Made by a program: the position numbers and the translations under genes. 63,408 bases of DNA, taken from assembly GCA_017533795.1 (NCBI GenBank), contig JAFWIH010000004.1, positions 1 through 63,408 on the forward strand, read 5' to 3'. Below are positions 61,820 through 63,408 of the stretch, one piece after another (the stretch's first letter is position 1; each line of letters begins with the position of its first letter). This stretch comes from Clostridia bacterium (lineage in GTDB: Bacteria > Bacillota > Clostridia > TANB77 > CAG-508). Under the pieces are notes generated by a model. It was not told the origin of the DNA. It made no database searches and saw only the letters and a list, made by a program, of their open reading frames with translations.

Positions 61820-62623
61820 TTACTTAAAATCTGCCTTTACATCAGCAACCATACAAGCAATTTTATCTTTTGCTATTTTACTTAAATCAAAGTTTTCTTT
61901 ACTAACTGCCACAGGAACATTACCAACTGCTGTATTTAAATCAATTATTGTAAAATTAACAACAACTCCTGCAATATCTACTTGAACATCTCTAAAATCA
62001 TTTATTGTTCCATTTATAAGTGAACACGGTTCTTCTGCTCCAGTAAACATCCCTCCAACTGCCATCATATAAGGATCCATTCCAAGTTTCTTTTTTCCTA
62101 TTCCTGGTATATTTATTTCTTTGTCATCAAATCCAAATCTTTTATTTAATTCTTCTTCATTATCAAATATCTCTAATTGAAACGGAAAAATTGATACAAA
62201 TACATCTTGATCCGTTCCTTCTATTTTATCTTGTTTTAATGAATATCTGTTAACTGTTTCAATATCAAAATGCCTTTCATCTTCAGTTGGATATACTTCA
62301 TAATATTCATTAGCTTCAGATGATTCCTTTAATTTTCTTTCAAAATGTAGTTTTACCTTATTATCTGTTAATAACGTAATATCCGTATCAACAATTTGTA
62401 ATTGTTTCTCTTCATTATTTACAACTAATGTTATAACAACTTTTCCTATATTTTTTCCTGTCTTTATATCTTTAAAATATGATCCCATGTGAATATTCTT
62501 TTTATCATCACTAACAAAAATGTCATCTGCATCTTCTGTATATTTTTGTGTCATATTTGCAAATAGATTAGTTTTCAATTTTTCCTCTTTATCTGGTATA
62601 AATGAATTGAAATGTACTGGCAT
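61820..62623 (-). CDS. Hypothetical protein
   Basis: 267 residues, acidic and soluble-looking, no signal peptide or TM helix. GGGGG lies six bases before the ATG. The segment GMDPYMMAVGGMFTGAEEPC plus VQVDIAGVVVNFTIIDLNTA suggests a beta-rich domain; no family recognised. The two convergent genes beside it are small and probably of mobile origin, so this gene may also be accessory. Confidence 0.6.
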   Translation of the reverse strand: MPVHFNSFIPDKEEKLKTNLFANMTQKYTEDADDIFVSDDKKNIHMGSYFKDIKTGKNIGKVVITLVVNNEEKQLQIVDTDITLLTDNKVKLHFERKLKESSEANEYYEVYPTEDERHFDIETVNRYSLKQDKIEGTDQDVFVSIFPFQLEIFDNEEELNKRFGFDDKEINIPGIGKKKLGMDPYMMAVGGMFTGAEEPCSLINGTINDFRDVQVDIAGVVVNFTIIDLNTAVGNVPVAVSKENFDLSKIAKDKIACMVADVKADFK

Positions 62624-62786
62624 ATAAATCCCCCTTATTCATAATTATTAATTTTTTATTATTTTTTAATATTACACCTTTATAGTATTTTGTACCACTG
62701 CCACATGGCGAAGGGTTACAATTTTTGAGTAATTTTTTGTTTGAAAATTGGGCTTTCTTACTCATATATTTTAATAACTTACTCAT
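62589..62786 (-). pseudogene. Possible degraded SEC-C motif peptide
   Basis: A short frame reads NCNPSPCGSGTKYYKGVIL, close to the SEC-C zinc motif CxCGSGKKYKKCC but with the last Cys pair replaced by GV. It overlaps the start of the next gene by 35 bases and has no convincing ribosome site, so it is most likely a decayed fragment rather than an expressed protein. Confidence 0.35.
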
Positions 62787-62916
62787 AAATTGCAAAAAAG
62801 TTATGTCTGTTTTTCTAACATCGCAGTTTAACTTACCTAAAAGCGTATCTAAAAAATCTATTTAATAATCGCAATATCTTAATCTTTCGAGCATTTGTAA
62901 TTTGTTAAAGTATCTA

Positions 62917-63408
62917 TTACGAACTCTTCTGTTGATTTACTATACCAAGTAATAATCTATTTACAATTGGAATTCTTTTTAAAATTTCAGTTATTAAAGG
63001 TAATACAATTATTGTTCCTATAATTAAAATTATATAATTAAATATAAAATTATTAAGTTTAATATATTCAACAAGGATAAATGCTATAACTATTTGTATT
63101 GTATAATGCCAAACATAAAAACTAAAATTATTCTTATTCATATATTCAGTGAATTTATTTTTAAAATCCAAATACTTTTTACTAATACCAAATGCTGATA
63201 AAATTACTAACCATATATAAATATTTGTAGATATGTTAGTTAAAAATTCATTAGATCCAAAGTTGACTCCATAGTTTATTATTGTAAATATAATTCCAAT
63301 AATAAATGTTGCTATTCCTAATAGTGTTGAGATACTTTCTAATTTTTTAATAACTTTATCATTTGAAAAAATATAATAGCCTAATATAAACATCAACAAA
63401 TATATTCC
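62917..63408 (-). CDS. Acyltransferase 3 family membrane protein, C-terminal part (5' end outside window)
   Basis: The frame is open to the last base of the window; about 164 C-terminal residues are visible. Four or five TM helices (for example GIATFIIGIIFTIINYG, ITNIYIWLVILSAFGIS-like, IVIAFILVEYI, YIILIIGTIIVLPLIT) with FSFYVWHYTIQIVIAFI, the late-helix WHY pattern seen in acyltransferase 3 (OafA-like) proteins that O-acetylate surface glycans. The catalytic His-Arg region is N-terminal in this family and would be outside the window. No neighbour supports a specific glycan. Confidence 0.7.
   Translation of the reverse strand, partial: GIYLLMFILGYYIFSNDKVIKKLESISTLLGIATFIIGIIFTIINYGVNFGSNEFLTNISTNIYIWLVILSAFGISKKYLDFKNKFTEYMNKNNFSFYVWHYTIQIVIAFILVEYIKLNNFIFNYIILIIGTIIVLPLITEILKRIPIVNRLLLGIVNQQKSS

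Overview
The window comes from a low-G+C, endospore-forming, anaerobic Firmicute, most likely a gut-type member of the Clostridia. Grounds: AT-rich DNA with strong AGGAGG-type ribosome sites and frequent TTG/GTG starts; the sporulation genes spoIIE and spoIIR; a large CoA-dehydratase activase typical of amino-acid-fermenting anaerobes; and a nonribosomal peptide synthetase (NRPS) ending in a reductase, a class known from gut clostridia. No rRNA, CRISPR array or complete insertion sequence is visible. One tRNA-Arg(TCT) is present.

Layout. 1-3.5 kb: the 3' part of a giant 2-hydroxyacyl-CoA dehydratase activase. 3.5-5.2 kb: 8-oxoguanine glycosylase and a complete type III toxin-antitoxin locus (ToxN/AbiQ toxin, tandem-repeat antitoxin RNA, internal terminator, promoter). 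5.2-8.8 kb: a YitT-type membrane protein with a possible N-terminal frameshift, TrmL, and the remains of a diversity-generating retroelement (DGR): a pseudopilin-anchored target protein with a GC-rich 3' variable region, a hairpin just downstream, a frameshifted MutS-domain-I-like accessory gene and a truncated Avd-like gene. No reverse transcriptase or template repeat is present. 8.8-15 kb: an rRNA/tRNA methyltransferase, Mfd, a sortase-like protein and an HtrA protease. 15-28 kb: a 3,020-residue NRPS (C-A-T-C-A-T-C-T-R), a translationally coupled seven-TM sensor kinase, an HD-GYP response regulator and a DUF975 membrane protein. 28-38.5 kb: Tex, an ABC-F ATPase, SpoIIE, a double-HTH protein, topoisomerase III and HD-domain genes. 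38.5-49.3 kb: LeuRS, a putative zinc peptidase, phosphoglucomutase, a UDP-sugar pyrophosphorylase, SpoIIR, MurA, WalJ and RlmH. 49.3-58 kb: an inverted-repeat element, a histidine-phosphatase/glycosyltransferase fusion converging on a GpgS-like glycosyltransferase, a pyruvyltransferase-like protein, the tRNA, and a four-gene operon (epimerase, nucleotide kinase, zinc-ribbon membrane protein, TPM protein). 58-63.4 kb: an accessory stretch of small or unknown genes, a repeat-rich non-coding block, and the 3' part of an acyltransferase.

How genes work together. The NRPS should release an N-acylated short peptide aldehyde. Its third module has condensation and carrier domains but no adenylation domain. 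The adjoining sensor kinase overlaps the NRPS stop codon, so product formation and sensing are probably coupled. Phosphoglucomutase and the pyrophosphorylase would supply a UDP-sugar that the downstream glycosyltransferases could use. The phosphatase/GT2 fusion beside the GpgS-like enzyme suggests a glucosylglycerate-like or related glycan pathway (inference).

Most rewarding for follow-up: the type III toxin-antitoxin locus, the DGR remnant with three 23-bp repeats at the target promoter, the A-less NRPS module with its sensor, the phosphatase/GT2 fusion, the 38-bp palindrome over a promoter, and the two unexplained repeat elements at 49.3 and 61 kb. Two single-base losses in A/T runs (near 6,064 and 6,971) could be real mutations or sequencing errors. 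All family calls were made by reading the sequence, with no database search.
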